Source: CBDCWA01 sp046048295
GTDB taxonomy: Bacteria > Pseudomonadota > Alphaproteobacteria > Rhizobiales > Hyphomicrobiaceae
Direction of reading: 5' to 3'
NCBI GenBank assembly: GCA_046048295.1
Contig: JBJOGJ010000079.1
Span: 1-15,052 of the forward strand
DNA length: 15,052 nucleotides
This document shows, piece after piece, positions 6,444 through 13,609 of the stretch (its first letter is position 1; each line of letters starts with the position of its first letter). A program made the position numbers and the translations under genes. The notes beneath the pieces were generated by a model. The model was not told where the DNA came from. It ran no database searches and saw only the letters and a program-made list of their open reading frames with translations.

Positions 6444-8075
6444 CTACTTGAGGTCCAGGAACGGATCGTTCAGACGCTTGTCATTGCGGCGATGCTGACG
6501 GTTGACCTCACCGGTCGTCCAGTATTCCGACTTCACCGCACGGTCCGCCTCGGCTTGGAACTCGTCGGGCCATTGGCCAAGCGAGTAACCGTGCCACGGT
6601 AGCTCGGGCTTCAGGGTCGGCAGGCCGAGTTCCTCCCAGATGACCTTGGCGTTCTCCATATACTCTTTGGCCGGCAGCGAGATCGGGGCATAGGGCCTCT
6701 TCAACATGGCGTTGATCAGCATGGCGCTGTCCGTCGCCTCGTAGTGGTTGTCGTCGGCGCCCGCGCGGGGGCCATGGCCCATGTCCTTGTGGTCGAGGAT
6801 ACGCACGTCGAGGTGCGGGCGCATGCGGTAGCTCATGGCCCAGAAAACCATGTCCAAGTTTTCGGGATGGATGTCCTCGTTGACCGCGATGGTGATCTTG
6901 CCGACCGACGACGAGTAGGACGAGGCTCCATAGAGCGCACGCCAGACTTCGGCTTCGAGCGTATCCGACGCCATCTGGATGACGACGAGCTTTCTCAGGT
7001 TCGTCAGCGGCTCGTGCATGAAGACGCGCTTCACACCGTGGATATTGAGGTGGTTCCTGAGGTGGTTCAGGAAGTTCGGCTCGTAGGCGACACGCTTGAT
7101 GAGGCTCGATTCCGATGGCGTCACCTGCGAGATTATGGAAACCAGCACCGCGTCCTTGCGACGCGTGATCGCCGTCACATCGAAGTAGGCGTTGTATTCC
7201 TTGAGGTTCATGTAGCCGTGGCTCTCGCCAAAGCTGCCCTCGGGCTCCAGCTCCTCGGTGTCGATATAGCCCTCGACGACAATCTCGGCGTCCGCCGGTA
7301 CCATCAGGTCAACGGTCTTTGCCTTTACGATGCGGATCGGCGCCCCGACAAGCCCGCCCGCCACTGCCATCTCGTCGGCGGATTTCGGGAGCTTGTGAAC
7401 CGATGTAAAGGTGATGCAGGGTGGCGCGCCAAGGACCAGACAGGCCGGCATCCGCTTGATGCCCATCTCCTTGCACTTGTTGAAGTGGTCGACGATGCCC
7501 TGGTTGAGTTCGACCTCAGGATTCATGCCCATGCGAGTGCGGCTCTTCACCTGCGACCGGTAATTGCCGATGTTCTGCAGACCAGTCTCGGGATCCTTGG
7601 TGATGAACATCGAGCAGGAAGCATATGGCGCATTGTCGAAGCCAGGCGTCGAGATCGGGATAGGCAGGCTGTCGACGCCCTTGCCCTCCACCTCGAGTTC
7701 CTTACCCTGAACGACGATCTCCTGGCAGGGCGCGTTCTCGACGACGACGGGTGGGATCGGATTTGTCTCTGCCTGGTTCCACTTCTCGTTGATCTTCTCC
7801 ACATCGCAACCGATGCCGACGGAGTAGATTGCCCGGTTCGAGGCGAGGATGCCAACGGCAACAGGGATGTCGAACTTCTTGCCCTTGCTGTCGGTGACGT
7901 TCTCAAACAGAAAGCCCTTGCGGTCGTCCTCGGGGATGCCGCCACGGAATTGCCAGCGCACCAGCGGGTGCATCTCGGTATCCTTGTTGATCGGCCGCGT
8001 TACGCGAACCAGCAGGCCCTGCTTCTCGAGCTCCGCAATGTGTGCGCGCAAATCAGGATAACCGGGCTTTTCCAT
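6444..8075 (-). CDS. UbiD-family prenylated-FMN-dependent decarboxylase
   Basis: This 543-residue enzyme belongs to the UbiD/Fdc family, which reversibly decarboxylates aromatic, heteroaromatic or alpha,beta-unsaturated acids with prenylated FMN. The catalytic Arg-Glu-Glu set is intact: Arg173 in NIGNYRSQ, and Glu279 and Glu284 in PEGSFGESHGY, the equivalents of Arg173, Glu277 and Glu282 of Aspergillus niger Fdc1 as I recall them. Length fits the family (about 490-550). The start (MEKPGYPDLRAHI) is the usual UbiD opening and has GGAGG seven bases ahead. No UbiX prenyltransferase gene is in the window, so the cofactor must be supplied from elsewhere in the genome. It lies downstream of the ThDP enzyme on the same strand, after a 227-base gap, so it may have its own promoter. 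The C-terminal sequence after residue 480 is not diagnostic. The substrate is unknown; UbiD itself (ubiquinone synthesis) is unlikely in this context. Confidence 0.93.
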   Translation of the reverse strand: MEKPGYPDLRAHIAELEKQGLLVRVTRPINKDTEMHPLVRWQFRGGIPEDDRKGFLFENVTDSKGKKFDIPVAVGILASNRAIYSVGIGCDVEKINEKWNQAETNPIPPVVVENAPCQEIVVQGKELEVEGKGVDSLPIPISTPGFDNAPYASCSMFITKDPETGLQNIGNYRSQVKSRTRMGMNPEVELNQGIVDHFNKCKEMGIKRMPACLVLGAPPCITFTSVHKLPKSADEMAVAGGLVGAPIRIVKAKTVDLMVPADAEIVVEGYIDTEELEPEGSFGESHGYMNLKEYNAYFDVTAITRRKDAVLVSIISQVTPSESSLIKRVAYEPNFLNHLRNHLNIHGVKRVFMHEPLTNLRKLVVIQMASDTLEAEVWRALYGASSYSSSVGKITIAVNEDIHPENLDMVFWAMSYRMRPHLDVRILDHKDMGHGPRAGADDNHYEATDSAMLINAMLKRPYAPISLPAKEYMENAKVIWEELGLPTLKPELPWHGYSLGQWPDEFQAEADRAVKSEYWTTGEVNRQHRRNDKRLNDPFLDLK

Positions 8076-8241
8076 GCCTTAACCTCCGTATCGTCCCATC
8101 GGGATCGTTGCCGTGTTCTTTCGATGACGCTCGCAGCAGCGCCCTGCGCATCACGGTTAACGCGATACGCAGTGGCGGGACGTGCGCTGACCCATGAGGG
8201 GTAACCGAGCGGGTCGTAGCACAAATCGAACGTCGGACAAA

Positions 8242-8269
8242 CCTCGGCGCAATGCCACATGCCCCGAGG
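8242..8269 (-). other. Weak hairpin in the gap between the ThDP enzyme and UbiD genes
   Basis: CCTCGG at 8242-8247 pairs with CCGAGG at 8264-8269, with a possible inner GCA/TGC pairing. On the minus strand only TTTG follows. It lies about 35 bases past the stop of the ThDP gene and might be an attenuator or weak terminator. The rest of the 227-base gap (8076-8302) shows no gene and no clear promoter. Confidence 0.3.
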
Positions 8270-8302
8270 ATTTGCCTAGTAGAATAGCTTTCCGCAACCG
8301 GC

Positions 8303-10048
8303 CTAATCCACGTCGCGCATCGCAACGTCGATCAGGTGGCAGCCGCCCTTCTCGACGATGTCGAGACCTTCGAGGATCGCCCCTTCCAGGTCAGCGAGAT
8401 CGGTCACCTGGCCCTCGGGCGCCGTCCAATCGAAGCCGCGCACGAGGAGGCCGAAGTCCGGCGCCGGATCGGTGATGTCCTGCCCGACGAACTTGTTCTC
8501 GCGCGGACGCTCGCGCTCGACGGCGATATGATCCTGGTGCGCGACGTCGTTCTGGTAGATCCGATTGTTGGCGACCACGACAAGCAGTGGAATCCGGTAG
8601 CGCTTGGCGGTCCAGAGCGCAGAAAGTCCCATCAAGGTGTCGCCGTCGCCGAGGATGGCGACCGGGATGCGCCCGGAGCCCTTCAATGCCAGCGCCGAAC
8701 CGACCGACATGCCTGGGCCGGACCCCACGCCGCCGCCACCCTCGTAACCGAGAAAGTCCATCGGATCCTTGAAGACGTTGGTGTCGGCGGGCCAACGCAA
8801 CGGCAGGCGTACGAACGAGATCTTCTTCTTGGCGGCGACGCGGGTCGCGACCTTAGAGAGATCCTTCAACGAGATGTCGCCACTGCCGAGAGGCTCGGGC
8901 ACGCCGGAGAGGCGTGGAGCGCCGAGTGCCGCTTTCGGCGTCGCGCCGAGCACGTCGAGCAGCCGGGCCACGGCGCGGTCGGCGTCGCCCAGCAGCGGCA
9001 CGTCGACGACAGGCAGGATCTGGTAGTCCATGCTCCAGCCGTTTGCGACGTAGCTGTCAAGCGTTGCGTGGATGACACGCGGCTTAACGGTTCCATCGCC
9101 GAAGGCTGCCTTGAGCGCACCGCCTAGATCGACAGGGTCGAGCGCCAGCAACACGTCGGCATTCTGGATCGCCGCCACCTGCTCCTTGTTGATGCGGGTG
9201 CCGGGTGCGCCGCAGACAAGCGGGTGGTCGGTCGGGAAAGACGCTCGGCACTTGAGGTCGGGTATGACCTTGGCGCCAAGGCGCTCGGCGAGTTGGACGC
9301 GACGGTCCCAGTCGCCCTTTTCGAGCGAAGCGCGTCCGAGATAGATCACCGGCGACTTTGCCGCGCCGAGCAGTTTGGCGGCTTCGGCAACGGCGTCGGT
9401 CTGCGGCTCCGGTGGCGGCGGCACGACGTGGCGCGTTAGATCCGGCAGCTTGGTGTCCGGCGAAATGCGCTGCTCCTGGATCGAGACGTCGAAAACGAGG
9501 TAGGTCGGGCCCTGCGGCACCTGCTGCGCGAGGATATTGGCGCGCGCCATGCTCTCGAGCGCCGCCTCGACGGAGGCCGGCTGGTCGTCCCACTTGGTAT
9601 AATTGCGAACGAGCGCCCCCTGGTCACGGGCGGTGTGGATCCATTCGATCCAGGGGCGGCGCTTCATGGCGTCTACTGCCCCCGTTGCACCGAATACGAG
9701 GACGGGCTGGCGGTCGCACCACGCATCGAAGATCGCCATGGTGGAATGCATGAGGCCCACGTTCGAGTGCACGAACGCGCCCATCGGGCGACCCTTGACC
9801 TTGGCATAGCCGTGCGCAATCGCAACTGCGTGCTCCTCGTGCAGGCAGACGATCATTTCCGGCCGCTTGTTGCCGAGGTAATTCACCATGCTGTCGTGAA
9901 TGCCGCGGTAGCTGGCACCAGGGTTGAGCGCGATGTACTCGATGTCGAGCGCCCTGAACATTTCGGCGATCGCATCGCCGCCCCACTCCATCGGGACCTG
10001 CTTCCCCCCGAGATCCACGCTCGCCGCCTTCTCCCTGTCCACCGCCAT
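8303..10048 (-). CDS. Thiamine-diphosphate-dependent decarboxylase/lyase (acetolactate synthase-like fold)
   Basis: This 581-residue protein has the three-domain layout of the acetolactate synthase/benzoylformate decarboxylase family. The N-terminal pyrimidine-binding domain holds the probable catalytic Glu71 in CLHEEHAVAIAHGYAK. The middle domain runs from about 200 to 340. The C-terminal domain binds the pyrophosphate and Mg through GDGD at 467-470 and Asn494-Asn495, the classic GDG...NN motif. The enzyme should cleave or form a bond next to a 2-oxo acid carbonyl; which acid is not visible, and overall similarity to true acetolactate synthases looks distant. The frame is open up to 10132, with ATGs at 10066 and 10048. 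I chose 10048 (MAVDREK) because AAGGAG lies 6 bases ahead at 10055-10060; the upstream ATG has a poor ribosome site. It is divergent from the SDR gene and lies upstream of UbiD on the same strand. Confidence 0.88.
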   Translation of the reverse strand: MAVDREKAASVDLGGKQVPMEWGGDAIAEMFRALDIEYIALNPGASYRGIHDSMVNYLGNKRPEMIVCLHEEHAVAIAHGYAKVKGRPMGAFVHSNVGLMHSTMAIFDAWCDRQPVLVFGATGAVDAMKRRPWIEWIHTARDQGALVRNYTKWDDQPASVEAALESMARANILAQQVPQGPTYLVFDVSIQEQRISPDTKLPDLTRHVVPPPPEPQTDAVAEAAKLLGAAKSPVIYLGRASLEKGDWDRRVQLAERLGAKVIPDLKCRASFPTDHPLVCGAPGTRINKEQVAAIQNADVLLALDPVDLGGALKAAFGDGTVKPRVIHATLDSYVANGWSMDYQILPVVDVPLLGDADRAVARLLDVLGATPKAALGAPRLSGVPEPLGSGDISLKDLSKVATRVAAKKKISFVRLPLRWPADTNVFKDPMDFLGYEGGGGVGSGPGMSVGSALALKGSGRIPVAILGDGDTLMGLSALWTAKRYRIPLLVVVANNRIYQNDVAHQDHIAVERERPRENKFVGQDITDPAPDFGLLVRGFDWTAPEGQVTDLADLEGAILEGLDIVEKGGCHLIDVAMRDVD

Positions 10049-10110
10049 GCCCGACTCCTTCGCCATTCGTTTCTGGTCTGCGCCCGACACTAGTCGAGTT
10101 GAGGAAGGCT

Positions 10111-10138
10111 GCAAAGTCCGGCGGCTCGCCACCTTTGC
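10111..10138. promoter_or_regulatory. Inverted repeat in the ThDP/SDR divergent promoter region
   Basis: GCAAAG (10111-10116) and CTTTGC (10133-10138) form a 6-bp inverted repeat with a 16-base spacer, inside which GGCG-GCT-CGCC forms a second smaller inverted repeat. The two genes start 137 bases apart in opposite directions, so both promoters lie here. An operator is plausible; the regulator is unknown. Confidence 0.33.
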
Positions 10139-10184
10139 GGGACCGTGTTATCGGGAGTACGAGGAGCAGCGGAGGAGACGCAAG

Positions 10185-11135
10185 ATGACGACAATGGTTA
10201 CTGGTGCCGGGCTGGTCGGCACTGCATTCGCGAGATTTGCCAAGGAACGCGGCGAACATATCGTCTTTTTCGACCCCGTCCCCCGCGAGGACTATGTCTC
10301 CTTCAAGCTTGGCGGCGAGGGCTATACGATCGTGCAGGCGGACGTGAGAAGCCTGCCCGACATTGTTGACGTCATCAACCGGCACAAGATCGAAACCATC
10401 ATCCATACCGCCGGCATGATTGGCGGGCGCGCCCAGCGCGAGATCTCGACCGCGTTCGACATAAACGTCGGCGGAACCCGAAATATCGCCGAGGCTGTGC
10501 GCCTCACGGGCGTCAAACGCCTCGTGCATATCTCTACCATGGGCGTCTATGACGCCAGACGCGAATACACCGAGCCCGTCAAGGAGGACTTCCACCGCGG
10601 CACCGGAAAGGCCTACGGCAACTACAAGGTTGCCAAGGAGTTGATCCTCGAGGCCTACGCCAACGAGTTCAAGTTCGAACTCCTGATGATCCGCCTCGCA
10701 AATGTCTATGGCCTCGGACATTTTTGGGCGGGCTCATCGGGCGGCATCAAGATGCAAGCATTGCTCGAAGCAGGTGTCGATGGCACCAGGGCCAGGATCC
10801 CCACCAACGAGACCATGGACAACGAGTACATCTATGCGACCGACGTGGGCAGAGCACTCGAGATCGCGGCGACAATCGCAATGCCGAAAGAGCGCATATT
10901 TAACGTCGGCAATGGCGTAGTCACCTCGTTTCAGGAAGTTCTCGATGCGGTGCAATCCGTCTGCCCGAAGCTGGACTACGAGGTCGTTGCGGGCGAGTCG
11001 CCGAAGTCGAAACCCTACCCGATGGACATTTCGCGGGCAAAGTCGCTGCTCGGCTGGCAGCCCACGCTCTCGCTGGCAGAAGGTTTCAAAGACTTCCATG
11101 CTGAATTGCTGGCAGCTCGCGCACGTAACCGCTGA
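10185..11135 (+). CDS. NAD(P)-dependent epimerase/dehydratase (extended SDR)
   Basis: This 316-residue protein is an extended short-chain dehydrogenase/reductase. An N-terminal Rossmann fold binds NAD(P) through TGAGLVG at residues 6-12. The active site shows Ser117-Thr118 in ISTMGVY and the Tyr147-x-x-x-Lys151 pair in GNYKVAKE. A substrate domain follows, with RLANVYG and a C-terminal 'RAKSLLGWQPTLSLAEGF' segment typical of nucleotide-sugar epimerases. In a catabolic setting such proteins also act on lactones, sugar acids or ring-cleavage products, so the sugar-epimerase label should not be taken literally. The frame is open further upstream, but the start at 10185 directly precedes the Rossmann motif and has GGAGGAG at 10171-10177. 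It is first in a four-gene plus-strand run, followed by an 85-base gap. Confidence 0.9.
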   Translation: MTTMVTGAGLVGTAFARFAKERGEHIVFFDPVPREDYVSFKLGGEGYTIVQADVRSLPDIVDVINRHKIETIIHTAGMIGGRAQREISTAFDINVGGTRNIAEAVRLTGVKRLVHISTMGVYDARREYTEPVKEDFHRGTGKAYGNYKVAKELILEAYANEFKFELLMIRLANVYGLGHFWAGSSGGIKMQALLEAGVDGTRARIPTNETMDNEYIYATDVGRALEIAATIAMPKERIFNVGNGVVTSFQEVLDAVQSVCPKLDYEVVAGESPKSKPYPMDISRAKSLLGWQPTLSLAEGFKDFHAELLAARARNR

Positions 11136-11159
11136 GCCGGTACTAAGCCTAGGACTTCC

Positions 11160-11179
11160 ATCGCCGCGCAAGCGGCGAT
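11160..11179 (+). other. Perfect 8-bp hairpin with GCAA tetraloop between SDR and OCD-like genes
   Basis: ATCGCCGC (11160-11167) and GCGGCGAT (11172-11179) flank GCAA, a GNRA-type tetraloop. With a one-base bulge the stem can extend by two more pairs. No T-run follows, so it is not a standard terminator. It may stabilise or separate parts of the operon mRNA, or be a dispersed palindromic repeat. Confidence 0.45.
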
Positions 11180-11220
11180 AGGTTACAGCCAAAGGAAACG
11201 CAAACTGGAGGACGCGCGCA

Positions 11221-12321
11221 ATGACGGACGACCGCCGCAATCGGAACATGGTCCTGTTCCTTGGCCCGGACCAGCTCAAGGGCCTTATCAACATGGACGA
11301 GGCGGTGGCGGCCGTTGAACAAGGCTACCGTGAGGCGGCGGAACACCCGATCGGCAACGCACCGCGCCGGCGCGTACATTCGCCCGATGGCGTGCGCGTC
11401 TCGAACTTTCCGGGCGGCGTCCCGGGCATGGGCGTGATCGGCTCGCTCACGCGCACCGAGAGCGTGACGCACGACCCAAAGAACCAGGAATATCCCTACC
11501 GCGAACATCCTGTCTACGTGCTTTGGGATTCACACAGCGCGAGGCTTCTCTCCATTATGGTCGGCGAGATCTTCGATGATCGCACCGGCTTCTCTTCCAT
11601 AATGGCGCTTCGGACAGCGGCCACGACAGGCGTCGGCGTCAAGCATCTCTCGCGCGAGGACTCGAAGATAGTGGGCTTGTTCGGCTCAGGCGGGCAGGCG
11701 CTCAACAAGCTGCTCGCAATCAAGGCGGTTCGCGATATCAATGAAGTCCGCGTCTACAGCCGCAACCCAGAAAATCGGAAAAAATTCGCCGAGCATGCCG
11801 AGAAGCTCGTTGGCGTGAACGTTACGCCTGTCGATAGCCCTGAAGCCGTGATCAAAGGTGCGGACATGGTTGTCTGCGCAACGAACTCCAACGTACCCGT
11901 ATTCGACGGCCACCTCCTGGAGCCGGGCCAGCACGTCGTCACCATCGTCGGCTCCAACACCCAGCTCGTGCAGGGCGGCTGGATCTCCTCAGGCCGGCGC
12001 GAGAACGACGACGAAACTGTCCGCCGCGCCGACGTGATCGCAACGAACTGGGTCGAGTCGGTATTCCAGGATCAGCAGGCGGGCCTCTACGAGCCGCTGC
12101 AGAAGGGCATCATAACGGCGGAGGACATCATCGGCATCGGCGACATCGCAGCCGGGCTTCATCCGGGCCGCACGGGCGCCGAGCAGATCACCATGCACTT
12201 CAACAACAACGGCACCGCGGCAGCAGATATTGCCATTGCCAAGATCTGCTACGACCGGGCGAAGGCCGAAGGCCGTGGCCAGGAACTCGACATACCGGTG
12301 CCAGGCACGCAGTTCGACTGA
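11221..12321 (+). CDS. Ornithine cyclodeaminase/mu-crystallin-family protein, altered active site
   Basis: This 366-residue protein belongs to the ornithine cyclodeaminase/mu-crystallin family, whose members deaminate ornithine or reduce imines, or oxidise amino acids, with bound NAD(P). The Rossmann motif GSGGQA is at 155-160, and the family segment MALRTAAT contains Arg131, equivalent to the substrate-binding Arg112 of Pseudomonas putida OCD. By my alignment from memory the key lysine (Lys69) is replaced by Ile73 (MGVIGSL) and the catalytic aspartate (Asp228) by Asn246 (VGSNTQ). There is also an insertion of about 15 residues between residues 73 and 131. A true ornithine cyclodeaminase is therefore unlikely; it may be an imine or ketone reductase of the cluster. 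The start has CTGGAGG at 11205-11211. The stop is 20 bases before the next gene, so the two are co-transcribed. Confidence 0.88.
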   Translation: MTDDRRNRNMVLFLGPDQLKGLINMDEAVAAVEQGYREAAEHPIGNAPRRRVHSPDGVRVSNFPGGVPGMGVIGSLTRTESVTHDPKNQEYPYREHPVYVLWDSHSARLLSIMVGEIFDDRTGFSSIMALRTAATTGVGVKHLSREDSKIVGLFGSGGQALNKLLAIKAVRDINEVRVYSRNPENRKKFAEHAEKLVGVNVTPVDSPEAVIKGADMVVCATNSNVPVFDGHLLEPGQHVVTIVGSNTQLVQGGWISSGRRENDDETVRRADVIATNWVESVFQDQQAGLYEPLQKGIITAEDIIGIGDIAAGLHPGRTGAEQITMHFNNNGTAAADIAIAKICYDRAKAEGRGQELDIPVPGTQFD

Positions 12322-12341
12322 TCCCGCAAGGAGCCGGCCAT

Positions 12342-13070
12342 ATGAGCAGCCTCGACCGCGCCCGCCGCGATCTTGTCATCGCCAACCGCATCCTCGCTCA
12401 CCAGCGCGTGCTCGACGCCTACGGCCATGTCTCGGTCCGTCATCCAGAGAATCCGGATCACTACCTGCTGTCGCGCTCCTGCTCGCCGGGCATCGTTACC
12501 GAGGACGACATCGTAGAATTCACCCTCGAAGGCCGCCCGGTGAAACCGGAAAAGCGCCCGCTCTACCTCGAGCGCTACATTCATGGCGGCGTCTACGAGG
12601 CCCGCCCAGACGTGATGGCCGTCCTCCATTCGCACGCCGAGGACATTCTGCCCTTCACCGTCACGCCCGTTCCCTTTCGCCCGGTCATCCAGGCGGTCGG
12701 CGACATGGGCCGCGACATCCCGGTCTGGGACATCGCGACCAATTTCGGCGACGCAACCAACCTGCTGGTCGTCAACATGGCACAGGGCCGCGACCTCGCG
12801 GCGACGCTCGCCAAAAGCCGTCTCGCCCTCATGCGCTCGCACGGCTTCGTCTCGACCGGCTATACGCTGTTCGATGTCGTCCGCCTCGCCGTCTACCTCC
12901 CGAGAAACGCTCGCGTCCTCATCAACGCCATGCGCATCTCGAATGAGGTCCGCGGCCTATCGGATGGCGAAATCGCCGCGCGCATGGACCTCGACCCCAA
13001 CTCACCCGCCATGATCCGTGGTTGGGAGTTCTGGGCGCGAGAAGCCGGATGTGCTGACTTGTTAGGATAA
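12342..13070 (+). CDS. Class II aldolase/adducin-family protein (aldolase or aromatic decarboxylase)
   Basis: This 242-residue zinc enzyme has the class II aldolase/adducin fold. Metal ligands are visible: His96 and His98 in VLHSHAED and His167 in MRSHGF. Glu77 in YLERYIHGGVY matches the acid of L-fuculose-phosphate aldolase (Glu73). Family members include sugar-phosphate aldolases, epimerases and, in aromatic pathways, 3,4-dihydroxyphthalate 2-decarboxylases. With UbiD and LigB-type genes close by, a decarboxylase or a retro-aldol step on a ring-cleavage product are both reasonable; the sequence alone does not decide. The phosphate-binding Gly/Ser loops of sugar-phosphate enzymes are not obvious (the early motif is DAYGHVSVRHP). 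AAGGAG at 12328-12333 fixes the start. The stop lies 4 bases before the next gene. Confidence 0.88.
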   Translation: MSSLDRARRDLVIANRILAHQRVLDAYGHVSVRHPENPDHYLLSRSCSPGIVTEDDIVEFTLEGRPVKPEKRPLYLERYIHGGVYEARPDVMAVLHSHAEDILPFTVTPVPFRPVIQAVGDMGRDIPVWDIATNFGDATNLLVVNMAQGRDLAATLAKSRLALMRSHGFVSTGYTLFDVVRLAVYLPRNARVLINAMRISNEVRGLSDGEIAARMDLDPNSPAMIRGWEFWAREAGCADLLG

Positions 13071-13074
13071 TTCG

Positions 13075-13563
13075 ATGTCAGAAAAACCCGCTTACACCAT
13101 CTATGTCCCCGAAACCGACGCGCCAAAGCCAGGCGAGACGGTCGTGTGCCGCGTCATCGGCACCATCTCGACGCCCTACAAGCAGATGAGCGACTGCCCC
13201 TCGCGCCACTCCAAGCGCGAGTTCCTGCCGTGCACGATCCGCCTCGCGGCGGAATACGCGCCTGGCCTCGTGGGGCTTGAGACGGGCGGGCACGCACTTG
13301 TGCTCTACTGGCTGCATCTCGCCCGTCGCGACATGGTCCAACTACCGGTGCGCGAGGGCGTCCGCGACAAGCCGATCGGCGTCTTCTCCTTGCGTACACC
13401 GCCGCGCCCGAACCCAATCGCGGCATCGGTCGTAGAAATCCTCGCCGTCCGCGAAGGAGAACTCGACGTGGTCGGTCTGGACTGCCTTGACGGCACGCCC
13501 CTCCTCGACATCAAGCGTGCGCGGCCTGGCGAAGGCAATCCAAGAACTCGAAAACCTAGCTAA
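13075..13563 (+). CDS. TsaA/TrmO-domain protein (tRNA m6t6A methyltransferase family)
   Basis: This 162-residue protein has the TsaA (YaeB/VirR) domain. Characterised bacterial members (TrmO) use S-adenosylmethionine to methylate N6-threonylcarbamoyladenosine at position 37 of tRNA. Family marks: IGTISTPYKQ near the start, GVFSLRTPPRPNPIAASVVEI at about 102-122 and a DCLDGTPLLDIK segment near the C-terminus. The usual PY/VP residues after DIK are replaced by RARPGEGNPRTRKPS, and there is no C-terminal extension as in E. coli TrmO. It starts 4 bases after the class II aldolase gene, with AGGA seven bases ahead of the ATG, so it is the last gene of the catabolic operon. That setting suggests a possible methyltransferase role on a small molecule, but this is inference; no terminator is visible in the 46 bases before the convergent stop. 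Confidence 0.85.
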   Translation: MSEKPAYTIYVPETDAPKPGETVVCRVIGTISTPYKQMSDCPSRHSKREFLPCTIRLAAEYAPGLVGLETGGHALVLYWLHLARRDMVQLPVREGVRDKPIGVFSLRTPPRPNPIAASVVEILAVREGELDVVGLDCLDGTPLLDIKRARPGEGNPRTRKPS

Positions 13564-13609
13564 CGCCGGACACCGACCTCAAACATCGTCCCACCATACG
13601 CAACTGCAA

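Noticed and set aside
6744..8204. Long plus-strand open frame of 486 codons opposite the UbiD gene
   Set aside because: It is the antisense shadow of a clearly conserved UbiD gene in GC-rich DNA; its translation shows no recognisable domain.
8053..8325. Small minus-strand open frame of 90 codons bridging the ThDP-UbiD gap
   Set aside because: Overlaps both genes, has no convincing ribosome site, and its composition looks like GC-rich random reading.
10049..10132. N-terminal extension of the ThDP enzyme by up to 28 residues
   Set aside because: The extra residues have no family similarity and the ATG at 10048 has the better ribosome site. The ATG at 10066 remains a minor alternative.
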